Positions 37,691 to 49,255 of a stretch of 64,000 nucleotides of DNA are shown here, piece by piece. Both the position numbers and the translations under genes were made by a program. The notes below the pieces were generated by a model, which did no database searches, was not told where the DNA came from, and saw nothing but the letters and a program-made list of their open reading frames with translations. The stretch lies in assembly GCA_032173965.1 (NCBI GenBank), contig CM063283.1, positions 112,973,108 through 113,037,107 on the forward strand, in the 5' to 3' direction. This stretch comes from Sitta carolinensis. Taxonomy: Eukaryota > Chordata > Aves > Passeriformes > Sittidae. Each line of letters opens with the position of its first letter. Positions within the stretch are counted from its first letter, which is position 1.

Positions 37691-38799
37691 AGGGGGAGAA
37701 TCAGCTCCCTCAACCTCCAGTTTGGCACTGGAGTCCTCAAGGTGTGGAAAACATCCAAGGGAGAGCAAGGCCACCACAGATAATTGTCTGTGCTGACCCC
37801 TGGAGAAGTGACCTCACAGAAACCACCATGAGACCAAACACCTGAGTACCTGGGTGAGGTCTGCACAGGGATCCTGCAAGGGGAATGGAAAATCCCCCAT
37901 TTATGAGCTGCTTCAGGCTGGAGGTATTCAAGTCTGGGAAGAGAAACGGGGAGAGCTGTGCAGGCACCAGCCTCACTGTCCACTCCTCACTAGGAGGAAT
38001 CTCCTTCCCTGTCAGAGTTTGTGGGATGAAGACTTAATCACAGCACTGGGCTTAGCTGGGGATTTTAGAGATTGCTTAAAAACATGGAATGAAAAGGGTG
38101 CATGTGCACAAAAAAGAGAAGGAGAGGTCTATGAATTCAGGAAGGCACTGCCTGTGGAAAAGATACAACCCAAGCTTTTGGAACCTGGCAAAGCCCCTTG
38201 AGGAGAAAGTGGAATTTTCCCTACATAAACAACAATGGTTGTGTGTGTTAAAAAAAAAAAAAAGAAAAAAAAATAATTGGGAAGCCAGCAGACGTAGAGC
38301 CCTGATGAGGAAGAAAAGGAGCATTGTGCCCAGGACATTGGGGAAGCTGTTCCAAACCAGTCCATCCTTAGGCACAGATGTCCCTGCTGGCTCAGCAGTG
38401 GCTCCAGGGAGGACTGGCTCTGGGATGGGCAGTGTGGGAGAAGGAGATTTGGGACTCACCCCTGGCTTCAGCAAGATGTGTGTCCCTGGCATCTCCTGGG
38501 GCTGGCACTCAGGGTGGGGAAAACAAACAAACAGGTCTGTTCAAAGGCATGTAGGAGGAATGATATTTCTCTTGGAAGAGCTCCTCTTCTTCCACAGGGC
38601 AAAAAAAAGCACCCTGCAAGAGAACAAGAGCTCCCTGTGAATGGCAGGAAGCTAAATGGGAGAACTGCATCTGCTGGATTATTCTTTGCCTTCTGTCAGG
38701 AGAAAAAAACCAAATAGACAAAGAAATGAAGTTTGATTCAAGATACAGCAGGCCGAAGACAGACAGCCAAGCAGGAATGGGTTTCTTCAGCCTGAGAAT

Positions 38800-38890
38800 C
38801 ATATAATGATTTGGGTGTGAAGGGACCTTAAAGTTCACCCAATTCCAACCCCCTGCATGGGCAGGGACAGCTTCCACCATCCCAGGTTCA
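38800..38890 (-). mobile_element. Short CR1 tail
   Basis: AATCATATAATGATTTGGGT, GAAGGGACCTTAAAG, GGGCAGGGACAGCTTCCACC. Confidence 0.88.
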
Positions 38891-41452
38891 AACACCCAGA
38901 TGAAAAAGGGGAATTATGCTCACTGCACCTGACTTTTAACCTGCAGCTCTTTCACGGAGAACACTTTCCTTCCTTTCTGCACTTCACTCAGATGGTTCAG
39001 GTGGGAGATGGGCTCTGGGAACCCTCCTGTGGCAGAGCAATCCCACCCCAGAGCTCAGGTGAGTGAGCTGTACATGGAGCAGGTCAGGAGCTGTCACTCC
39101 ATCACTGCCTCATTGGCCTCAGGAGGATGAGCCCAACCCTGGCTTTCCAGAAAGGAAGGACATGGCCACCAGCTTCCCAGAGGGATTGCAGGATCTACCC
39201 CTCTGTGTGTTGCCTTTGGCCCCTGGGATGGGTTTAGGGTGAGCCAGCCCTGATATACACTTGGGGTGGGTTTTCCCTCCATTTCCAAACCACATGATTT
39301 TGGCTCAGCTTGCCCACCTCCCTCTGAGCTCCTGATTTCCCTCCACAGCCCAAGGAATGCATAACCAAACCTGTTTTCCCTTATGGCTCTGCTCATAGTG
39401 AAAGACAATAAAGAACAAAGAGGTTTTGGGTATGCATGCTTTAGGAATTGTATCAGGACTTCTGCATTTGCTCTCTCATTTTAGGTATGCAGAAAACCAT
39501 AGGAAACATTCTATGTATGTGATTTTGGACAATTTTTCTAGCTATCTACACAGCAGCTGGGAAAAACATCTGCCAACCCCCCACATTTTGCATGTGCAGA
39601 GGTTTCATTACATTTGTTATACTTGCTACTCATATTTTATGGAGTTCATCATTCACCTCGTTGTAAATGCCAAGAGAGGTAGACACAGAAGGAAGAAAAA
39701 TGTCAAGCTCTGATGCTTCTACCCTAAAGCACAGAATTACTTAATAACTCTTTAATTCATACCCAAAAACTTATCACTTGAAAAATCTCAATTTGCACCA
39801 AGCAAATTCTGCTGTTACTGACCAGCACATCTTATTTATTTTTAATAACTTATTGTGTGGCTGCAGAGTGCACATCACATGGCACACATTGGACATGAGA
39901 TCCTGGCTATCTTTCCCAAAGGCTGTGAACCCAAGGCTGACTTTTCATTCTTCTGGCTTACAGGGACACCTTTTATTCCCCCTTTAGCCTTTTGAGCATT
40001 CACGTGTCTGGCATATGAGCATTGCTACAGTCACATGGTGCTGTGAACCCAGGGAGCTCAACTTGTGCTCCACTTCACACAGAGAAAAAAAAAAAAAGAA
40101 GCATGAGACACAAGATAAACTCACATGGCCAAGGTCTGGCAATTCTTCACCCTGTCAAAATTTGGGTTATCCTTGGAGAGGGCATCAAAAAAGCCATGGA
40201 AGAGGTGGGAACTAAAAACAGAAGAAGGGCTGAGTCCTGCATCCATCCCTTTGGTCCTTGGCATGTTAACAACCAGCAGGGCCAGAAATTCAGGGCTGAG
40301 GAACCTCCAGGTTTGCAGATAAATGCTGAGTAGTTTCAGTAGCCAAATGCCAAAGTGCTGGTGAGGAATTCCAGGAGGACCTCACAACATATGAAAAGGT
40401 GGCAGGTGAGCATCAGTGAAGGTTAATTTAAAGAAATCCAGCCAAGGAAAAATAACCCAACCTGAGTGTATGTGATGCTAAACTTGGAAGCGGTAGCTAC
40501 CAGGAAATGGATCGCTGACAACTCTCTGAAATCATCAGCTCAGTGTGCAGGGACTGCCAAAAAGCCAAAAAAAAAAAAAAGCATAAGGGTACAGATAAAA
40601 CGGCTTTGTTTTGCTGCTGAGCACAACACTGGTGTGCCCTCACCTCAGAGCCTGGGTGAGGTGCTGGTCTCCAGTGCTTGAGGACAAGTCAGTGGAGAGT
40701 GGCCAAAGGGGCTCTTTCCTTTTAGGCTGGACAAGGTGAGAAATCCCAAAGTTAGAAGGGAAAGAAACAGGCAGGGTGTCCCTTCCAAGGGGCTGAGCAC
40801 CGTGAGGGGATGGGGGTTCACTTGGGGAGCCACCAGTGGTCAGGTTTGCTCAGCCCTCCTGCCACTGGTGGAGAAAAAGGATAAAGTACTGGGATTAGTG
40901 ATCCATCATCTGCCCCATCCTCACCTATACCTGGCTGTGGCCAACACTCAGACCTAAGGTGAGTATGAGAATAAGGAGCAGCTGACAGAGGTTTCCCAGA
41001 AAAGTCCCCTGGACACTGAGCATTTGTTGTTCAGATTTCCCAGCCCAGAAGTGGTGTTTTACTTGGGATGGAATTCTACTTTTTTCATTTTCCATTTTTA
41101 ATTATTAAAGGAAAAAAAAAAAAAAAAAAAGACTTTGAAGTCAAACTCTGTAATTAGAGGTGATATGCCAGCCATGGGTAGGTGCCAACTGTAAGACTTT
41201 ATTTTGACTGCTGTCTTATGAGGAAAGCTGGCAGCTGGGAGCACAGGGAGGCATGTCCTGAAGAAGGTGAAGAATTCAGCCAGACTGCTTTCAACAGCCT
41301 CTTTGATGCTGGGTGGCTGAGAACAGAGAGTGAGGATTTCTGTGACAAAATATCCTTTAATGATTGTCTTCTGGGTCACCCTGGGCTGCAGCTCTAACCC
41401 CTGTGTGTTCCCAATCCAGTGCAGGAGAGCAGGTTTTCATGTTACAGATCAC

Positions 41453-41602
41453 ACAGAATCACAGAGGTTGGAAAAGATCTCCAAAATCATCGAGTCCCAG
41501 CTGTGACCCATCCCCACCTTGTCCCCAGCCCAGAGCACTGAGCCCCTCCAGGGATGGGGACTCCAAACCTCCCTGGGCAGCCCCTGCCAATGCTTTTGAT
41601 GG
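41453..41602 (-). mobile_element. CR1 LINE fragment
   Basis: CACACAGAATCACAGAGGTT, AAAATCATCGAGTCCCAGCT, CCTCCAGGGATGGGGACTCC, CCTCCCTGGGCAGCCCCTGC. Confidence 0.88.
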
Positions 41603-41994
41603 AACATTTTCACTTCTGGAAAACACACTGGTGTGGGTTGCATGGACCAGGATACTTCTACTACCGTGAAATTCCTCTTTTTCTGCTGGGGAGGAAAATA
41701 AACAACTTCCCTTTAGCCTCTAATTTGGAGCCATCACTGATCACCCACGCAAGACAACCACATCTTCAGTCTAAATGAAGAAACAGTTCTGTGCTCAGGG
41801 AAAAAAAAACCTGCAAATGAGACTTGACCAGGTTGGGAGGACAATTAGTGCTCTGCAGCCACTGTGTGAGAAAGGGGGAATAAAACCCCACATTCATCAT
41901 GACAGCCCATAATTTATTTTCATGCAAAATAAGTAACTCCCTCAGGATCAGGACCACGGGCACGATGTAGCACTACCCCTGTCCATGGCAAGGG

Positions 41995-42052
41995 GCTGGA
42001 AAGGAAAAATCTGTAAGGTCCTTTCCAAACCAAACCTTTCTATGATTCTTTT
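41995..42052 (+). mobile_element. Short CR1 tail
   Basis: GTAAGGTCCTTTCCAAACC then AAACCTTTCTATGATTCTTT, a plus-orientation CR1 end just downstream of ETS2. Confidence 0.8.
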
Positions 42053-42779
42053 CCTTCACAGGGACAAGGAAAACTAAAACTGAAGGGCAAGGAAAAAGAA
42101 GTCTGCAGCTGTTCAGGGGCATGCTGCAAGACACACACCTACCCTCTCAACTGCTCCCATTTGGAAAGGCACATTCCCCATAAACCCCAAGTCCCTGCTT
42201 TTTCACATGGTGACTACACCACAACCAACAGCAAGACATAGTTTGGTAGAAAGATCAAGAGGCTTAGACCCAGCATCATTTATTATCTTATTTTTGACTT
42301 TTTTAATGTGTGGAAATGTTTCTGTATTTCCGGCTTCTGGATAATTTCTCTTTTATTTCCTCCTCTGGAAGGTGGAGGGATGAATTAGAGGATGATGGAG
42401 ACAGGAGCCTTTGCACAGGATAGGAACAGTTCAAGCTAAACTTATCTTCCCACCTCTGTTTTTGCATATCTTCCCCCACCACTTGACACGCTTTTTCACA
42501 CCACAGAACTGCCAGTTTTCTTTCAGAGGCACAACACAAAGGTGTTAGCTTGAATTTCTAACCAGAGGGAGTAGTTGCATCCATCTAGCTCAGCTCCACA
42601 CCATCAGCCTGTGCACTCGTGTAGTATTCAGTATTTTCCCCAATAAGCCCTAAGCCTGGCTGGTTATTTTCATTCTGGTTACTTTTTTTCATCCTGCAGC
42701 TGTTGAGGGTGGTGGGAGCAGGACTGACATGGATTGAACCAACAAAGAAAGGAACTCTCCCCTGAAACTTTCCAGATCG

Positions 42780-42818
42780 AAAAGCACACACAAAATTTTC
42801 TTTTCAAGAGGTTTTAAT
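42780..42818 (-). terminator. ETS2: Predicted ETS2 polyadenylation site
   Basis: The minus strand carries ATTAAA at 42,818-42,813. A GU-rich stretch (TTTTGTGTGTGCTTTT, 42,795-42,780) follows about 18 nt further on. Hexamer plus downstream GU element at this spacing is the standard vertebrate poly(A) signal, placing cleavage near 42,797. Confidence 0.65.
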
Positions 42819-44168
42819 GAAGAGTCATATCTTTAAACCTCTCACACTGTACAACACATTTAACTGTACATCAAGCTCAGATAAAAAATAAAGCTTTCTT
42901 ACAAAGTACGTTTTTCCAGTGATTTTTTTTTCTTTTTTTTTTTTTTTTTTGCAGTAAAAATAGCTGCTACATAAAACCCTCCTGATCTTTGAAAAGGAGT
43001 CACAGTTATTTCCAAAAATAGAATTCGTATTTTAATCATACAGAATAAACTGCAGGAAGAGACGAGTGAACTGAAAAAATAAGGCTTGTATATAAATTTT
43101 TTCCTTAAAAGTACATGCATAGAAGTTGAAAAACGTATGCCATTTATAATGAAAAAAAGGTAATTTTACCCATATTAATATTTTCATTTTTCAGTTACAG
43201 AAGAAAACACAAACAGGCCCTTTTAAGTCCCAGAATACAACATTAGTTTCCTGTAAAAATGCCAAAATGCACAAAGAATTGCCAGCTTTAGTCTTGGCAA
43301 AATCCTGAGCCCGGCCTCCCTCCCTACCCCCCCAAATGCATGCACACTGAGCATAGAACTTCTGCTGTCTCTCAGGCCAATTAAATATTTGCAGAAGGTT
43401 GTATATCCTAGACAAACATGAAATCCTCCCCCCCACACATCTGATAAGTTTACATTCATCCTATTTCAAAACACACATACAATTAGTTTAATTTACACTA
43501 TACAGTATCTGTTAAATAGGAACATCAGAGTTTCCAAAGGAATCACAGAATATATACAAACTGAATATTGAAATGCTATGATCTTCCTTCCCTTCTTTTA
43601 AAGGGTGGGTTTGTTTTTTTTTTTTTGTTTTTTTTTTTTTTTTTTTTTTTGTTTTTTTTTTTTTTTGTTAACAGTTGCTACATCTGGTCTTGGACACGAG
43701 AGTGTTTTATGTACCTATGCAGCACATTCCTGGAGTAGTAACAATAATAACAACAATAACAAAAAACGTGCTTTAAAACAAAACTAATACCGCTCTCCTT
43801 ACTGCTTCATTTAAAATAAATTAGTCGGTGTTTGTTTTTAAACAAACTGCTCGAGGACGGCGGCGCCCGAAAAGCACGCGGAGCGCTGGGCTCCGCCGCA
43901 CCGCTGCTTCCTCGCAGCCAACCTTTGGTTTCAAAGCCAACCCATCCTCACGGGCCTCGGGAGGGCAGGGCAGGCAGCTGAAATGCTGACCCCGGGAGCC
44001 TCCCCGTGCCCCCAGGGCTGTGCCCGCTCCCCCGGAGCCCCCCTGGCCACGGCAGGCCGCTGGCGCCCGGCTGGCCGCGGTCACAAAAGGGATGAACGGC
44101 CACGGCGGGGCTGGCTGCCGTGGCTCCCGGGCAGTGGCGACTCCAGATCGGTGTCCCCGGGGCCGGGA
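42797..44168 (-). other. ETS2: ETS2 3' untranslated region
   Basis: About 1.37 kb from the stop codon to a predicted cleavage point. It begins GC-rich (43.85-44.17 kb) and turns very AT-rich, with several ATTTA pentamers on the minus strand (for example near 43,383, 43,514 and 43,815), as expected for a short-lived inducible mRNA. It contains a genomically encoded A-rich run (43,611-43,666). A longer form using AATAAA at 42,352-42,357 or 42,279-42,284 is possible; ETS2 is known to have several transcript sizes. Confidence 0.7.
43611..43666 (-). repeat. A-rich run inside the ETS2 3' UTR
   Basis: On the plus strand a run of T with three single Gs, 56 bp. In the ETS2 mRNA this is an internal A-rich stretch far upstream of the predicted poly(A) site. 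Confidence 0.9.
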
Positions 44169-44384
44169 TCAGTCCTCGGTGTCGGGCTGCACGCCCAGCA
44201 TGGCGTGCAGCTCCTCAGGGGTGTAGCCCAGCAGGTTGTGCAGGTCGCACACGAAGCGGTACACGTAGCGCTTGCCCGACGTCTTGTGGATGATGTTCTT
44301 GTCGTAGTAGTAGCGCAGGCCCCGGCTCAGCTTCTCGTAGTTCATCTTGGGTTTGTTCTTCCTCCTGCCCCAGCGCCGTGCCAC
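44169..44384 (-). CDS. ETS2: ETS2 exon 10 (codons 409-479 and stop), DNA-recognition half of ETS domain
   Basis: 216 coding nt, acceptor CTTCTGGCAG|GTGGCA, stop TGA at 44171-44169. It encodes [13 protein letters not shown], the recognition helix [14 protein letters not shown] and the tail [17 protein letters not shown]. His456 stands where Gln is usual in the CDLxNLLG segment. GC-rich coding sequence continues into the 3' UTR. Confidence 0.98.
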   Translation of the reverse strand: MARRWGRRKNKPKMNYEKLSRGLRYYYDKNIIHKTSGKRYVYRFVCDLHNLLGYTPEELHAMLGVQPDTED

Positions 44385-47300
44385 CTGCCAGAAGGCAAAA
44401 TGTGGGTTTAGTCAGCTCGACTCGTCTCCTTCTTAGCAAATAAAACCCTTTCTCGGTCAGAGCATTTCGTTTGCCTTGGATGGCCCAGCCTCACAAGAGA
44501 AGAGTTGGTGACTGTGATGCCTTGAGTTTTGGCTTTCATGTTTTCCAGTTTCTGTACTGCATTGGTGTGTGACTCTGAGCTCCATATAAAGTGTCAGCAA
44601 GTTCTCCTCACAGCTCAGTCACACAGAACAATCCTTTTCCAGCCCCAGAACCAAGGGCACCGCTGCAGCTTTGGGCCCAAAAAGTGCAAACAGCAGCAAA
44701 TTAAGAGCATGGGACTTCGTAACCCGGGAAGATGGGACTGCATCACCTGAATCTATAATTGGACAATAAACCCCAATGTAGAAATGGACCAAAACTCATA
44801 AAGTGTGAAAACTTGTGACCCATTGTCCACCGTGGGTATAGCCACAGCCAGGCTCTTGTACTGCCCAAGGTGAATCCTTTGAAGGATTTTTAATAAATCC
44901 CTGCTTTATTCCTTTAACTCTGTCTAGCCTCTGTCCCAAGTTGCCTCTCCAGATATCAACTGATCCCACAAGAGACCTCCAGCAGCTCCAGGAGAAGGTG
45001 GCTGACAGCAAAGGATACCAGTTTGCAGGGGATGGGCCAAAACATGCTTGAGGAGGTCAGGTTTATGGAGAAATCACAGAACAGCCCATGCTGGCTGTGT
45101 CCCACAGGGACCAAAGTCTAATTCCTGGCCCTGCACTGCACAACCCCAAGAAATACAGAATATCCTGAGCTGGAAGGATCAACCAGGCTGGAAAAGACCT
45201 TTGAGATGGAGTCCAGTCTGTGACCCAACACTACCTTGTCAACCAGACCATGGCACCGAGTGCCACATCCAGTCTTTTCTTAAAACACTCCCAGGGATGG
45301 TGTCTCCACCACCAGTCCAGCTCCTGGCCCTGCACAGACACCCCAACAATCCCACCCTGTGCCTGAGAAAGTTCTGCCCCAACACTCCTGGAACTCTGGC
45401 ACAATCTGCTATCTCAAAAAAACCACTGCTACCACTGATTTGCCATCAGGCAGCAGAGGACAACCCTTTACTGGAAGTTCGATGCTATGAAGTTCCTTGG
45501 AGTTCATGATTTCTCTGCCCTCTTCTTTCTTTTTTATTTTTAAATCAAAAAGTTTCACTGGACTTTTTATCCCATCTCTTAATACAGTAATATCCCTACT
45601 GGAAACAGTATCAAAAAATGAAAATGCATCACTTTTAATGAGTGAAGTTCCCAAAAATACTTCAAAAGCAGCACTACCATATTTGATGTGCAGCTAAACA
45701 CCTCTAGATCCAAGACTGGGCCCACAGATGTCAGATCTGACCACAAAAATCTTTGTTTTCACCCCAATTAGCCACATACCTCATCTGGGTCAGCAAGTTT
45801 AAATTCCCATCCATCTCCTGTCCAACTAATGAATGACTGACAGGACTTGTCAGTCAGTAACTCCAGAAGGAATTGCCACAGCTGGATAGGTCCACTGCCT
45901 GTTGGGAAAGAGGAGACACAGAAAAACCACAAATTAATACCTCTGCCAGCTCTAACCACAGCCAACATACGTGACCAGACTCGTATCACAGACCTGGTAA
46001 TTAATCTGATTTATCTTTTTTTATAGATCAGAAAGAAACCCAAGGTTTTACTTTATAGCACAAGTCTGCTATTATCCATGTAAAAATGAAGTCAGGTTTT
46101 TCATGGAAACAAAGGATTTGACAAAAGTTATGGCTTTCCCCTCTCACATGGATCCTTTAACCCTCACTCCCACCTCCCAAACAGCTGCATTTTGAGCTCC
46201 AGGGCTTGTCCTAAAATCTTTGGCTTGGCAAAAATCCTACAGGAAAAAACCAATTTCAGCAAGGACTAGAGCAACAAGGCCTTAACAACACCTGTGGGAA
46301 TTTCCAAGTGTGGGAGATTTTGTCCAAGCTCCCCTCTTTTTCAAACAGATCAAAAAGTGCATTTGATTTTTACTTGATCTGACGTGCCTGCCTGCTCTTG
46401 CTTCGGGTGGATAATCCCCGAGACTTTGTTTAGTAACATAAAACTGAAATTATTTGTGAACAGTGGTCTCTACCCCCTGTGGCACACCCTTAGAGGGAGC
46501 ACTGATGCTACATTAAAAAAAAAAAAAAAAAAAAGAAAAAAAAAGGAGTGACCATTTTGCCTCACTACTCACCAGTAAAGCCAGCCAGGATGGCTGCTGG
46601 TATAACTGGTTTCCCCTGCTCCACAGGATCACTCCTTTCTTGAATGTAGTCTTTGAAGGACATGGTAGGTTTGCTGAGACACAGGGACTGGCTGCAGTCA
46701 TCCTCAAAGCTCTCATAGGATGGCACCCTCTGCAGATCCACCAGGGAGGATTGGCTGTTCCACGACTGCAGCATGGAATCCGAGCCCTCGTAGCTCTCAG
46801 CACCACTGTCACTGGACTCGTGCTCTCTCAGCTTGCCTTCATCAAATAAAACAACAGAATAAATGAAATAGAAAGTGTTGGTGTTGGTTTTTTCCCCTCC
46901 CCTCAATCCACATAAATCATGCAAAGGAGGAAGGGGCATTCAGAACGTGGCCTTGGCCCCGTGTTTATCACGCAGGTAACGGCTCACCAGAGTTATCCAT
47001 CAGCAAATTGAGATTGCTCCTTGGGAAATCTTGGTTCACTGCACAGTAGTTCACACCAACAGCATCTGCTTGGGTTTTAGGGAACAATGGGAAGTCTTGT
47101 TCTGGGTTGAGGAGATTGGGTGCCGTGGAAGTCTGACAGACGTCAGTCAGGAGACTGGGTTTGGGATAACTGAGGGGTTTAGGGTATCCAGGCATTTGCA
47201 TTCCATAGGAATTCTGATCTACGTTAACAGCTGAAAAAAGAAACCAAAGAATCAGATGATTTTTCCCTGGAGACCCTTAAACAAACTAATACACTAAATA

Positions 47301-49205
47301 CACCAAATCAGATTCTGCAAATCCCCCTCCGTAGCTTGCCAGCCACAAATGCCCATTGTTCCTTCTTCAAGGAAACTACAGAAAAAACTGGGGAAGTTTA
47401 AGTGGTTTTGAGCAAGGCTCTCCCCATTAAGTGGTGTAATCAGGCTGAGCTGAAGCCTGACTGTGGTAGAATAAAACACACCATCAATCAAACAATCTGA
47501 GGGAGCCAGCACTGCATCCCACACACTTCCAACAGCTCTAGCACACTTCCAGAGCCTTTAAAAAGGCCTGAACAGAACTCTTGCTGCTTCCCAGTTTTTG
47601 CCTCGGTTTGCTAAAGATGGGAGTGGTCATTCTGCTCCACAGATGGAGGGCTTGGCATAGCAAGAGGAAATTTCATTTTCTCAAAGCCTTTGCTCTTCAA
47701 ACGATTTCCGATATAAATTAGGTGACAATTGAACAATACAAGGAAAGAAGGCTGGAGCAGCTGAAGTCAAACGCTCTCCTCAAGCACAGTAACTATTCTG
47801 GGTGCTTTTTGTTTCTACCCTGGAATCTGTGACATGCTTAGAATAAACTGAGATGCAAAATCTGAAATTTTTAAAATACTTACTTAAGGAATTGTTATTG
47901 ACCCAGTGAGGAACTGAGGTGAGGTGAGAGTTCTCCACATATTGATCCTGTGTTTTCTCTTGGCTGTCTGGGGAGAGGAGAAAAAGAGAAAATTTGGGTT
48001 TATAGTTTTAAAGATCCAACCTCTATGCCATGGAAAGCTTCTGACTCTTGGGAGTATTTTGGGGTCACCATTAACAAAAAAAAAAAAAAAAATTAGTATC
48101 ACACTCGATTTGTATTGCATTCTCTCATGATAGAAATCACACCAAAAAAACCCAACTAACTCCCAACAGGCTTTAAAATCATCACACCAACTGAATTTTC
48201 ACATAAAATTTAAAACCAGCAGTAACTGCAGTGTGCTTTAAGGTCCAGCTTTGGTTAACTTTTTATTTATGGGGTTAACTGTTTTATTTATGGGGTATTT
48301 ACAGTGGTCGTACCCCAATCTCATTTATTCCAGTGATCTTCCCAAATAAAACCTGCCCACAAATGTACTCAGCCTGCACACAGAATGTCTGCAGCTCTCT
48401 GCATCTGTGCTTTGCATACCAAAGATGTACTGACAGTGCTGATAACGCTTTTATCAACCAAAGTTTTAAAGTTCATTTCGAGTTTCCATATGCAATAAAG
48501 CCCTTCATAGTGAAACCAGCCTTGAGATCGAGTCCCATTTCTGTTTCTGTCAGGAAAGCCCTAAACCAACAGCTTTTTCTGGCTCTCTACCTACCTTTTA
48601 TCATCTGTTCCAGGTGTTCCCACAGAATATCACCCACATAGTCAGGTGCCAGTTCCAGGAAACGCTCCTTGCCCAGGTTGCACAAGTCTTGGCCACTCAT
48701 AAGAAACTGATGGAAGTTCACATTTGCCAAGCTGAACTCATTGGTAGCCCATGAAAGCCACTGGCAAACTTGCTGTTCAGTCCACAGCCAGGGATCTGCA
48801 AGACAGGAAGAATCCAACATTTAGACATAACTCCTGGCCCTTGTCAAATAATCTTCCTTAGAAAGCAGCGAATTAAAAAAAAAAAAAAATAAAACTGTTT
48901 AGCCAAGTTATTGAGTTCTGAATGAATTTAGAATGAATGCATTCTTGAATTTTAAAAAACCCAAACAACCAGTCCTCTCTTTTCTTGCTGCATTCACTTG
49001 CAACCAGAGATGTCCTCAGCTTGCTTGATTCTCTCTCCTGCTGCCAAAGCATGAGCTCTCCATGCACCCATTTTTAACACCAGCAAGTCTGGCCTTTCCA
49101 AGGCAAGCTGTGCCAGATTCACATAGGATCCATTCTTGTATTTCCTACTGACATCATTCTTTCCTTCTTAAAGAGCTGCTATTCAGCCTCCTCCTTAGCA
49201 TTAAA

Positions 49206-49255
<50 letters not shown>

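Larger units (their letters stand above)
37691..42779. other. Intergenic 3' flank of ETS2
   Basis: Contains CR1 fragments at 38,800, 41,453 and 41,995 and A-runs near 38,251-38,272, 40,084-40,097, 40,567-40,580 and 41,111-41,130. No further gene is seen before the ETS2 poly(A) site. Confidence 0.6.
44385..45779 (-). other. ETS2: ETS2 intron 9 (1.4 kb) carrying an LTR and a CR1 fragment
   Basis: Donor gtatgt, acceptor ttctggcag. Most of its first-transcribed part (45.2-45.4 kb) and last part (44.5-45.0 kb) is mobile-element DNA, so the intron has grown by insertion between the two exons that encode the ETS domain. Confidence 0.75.
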
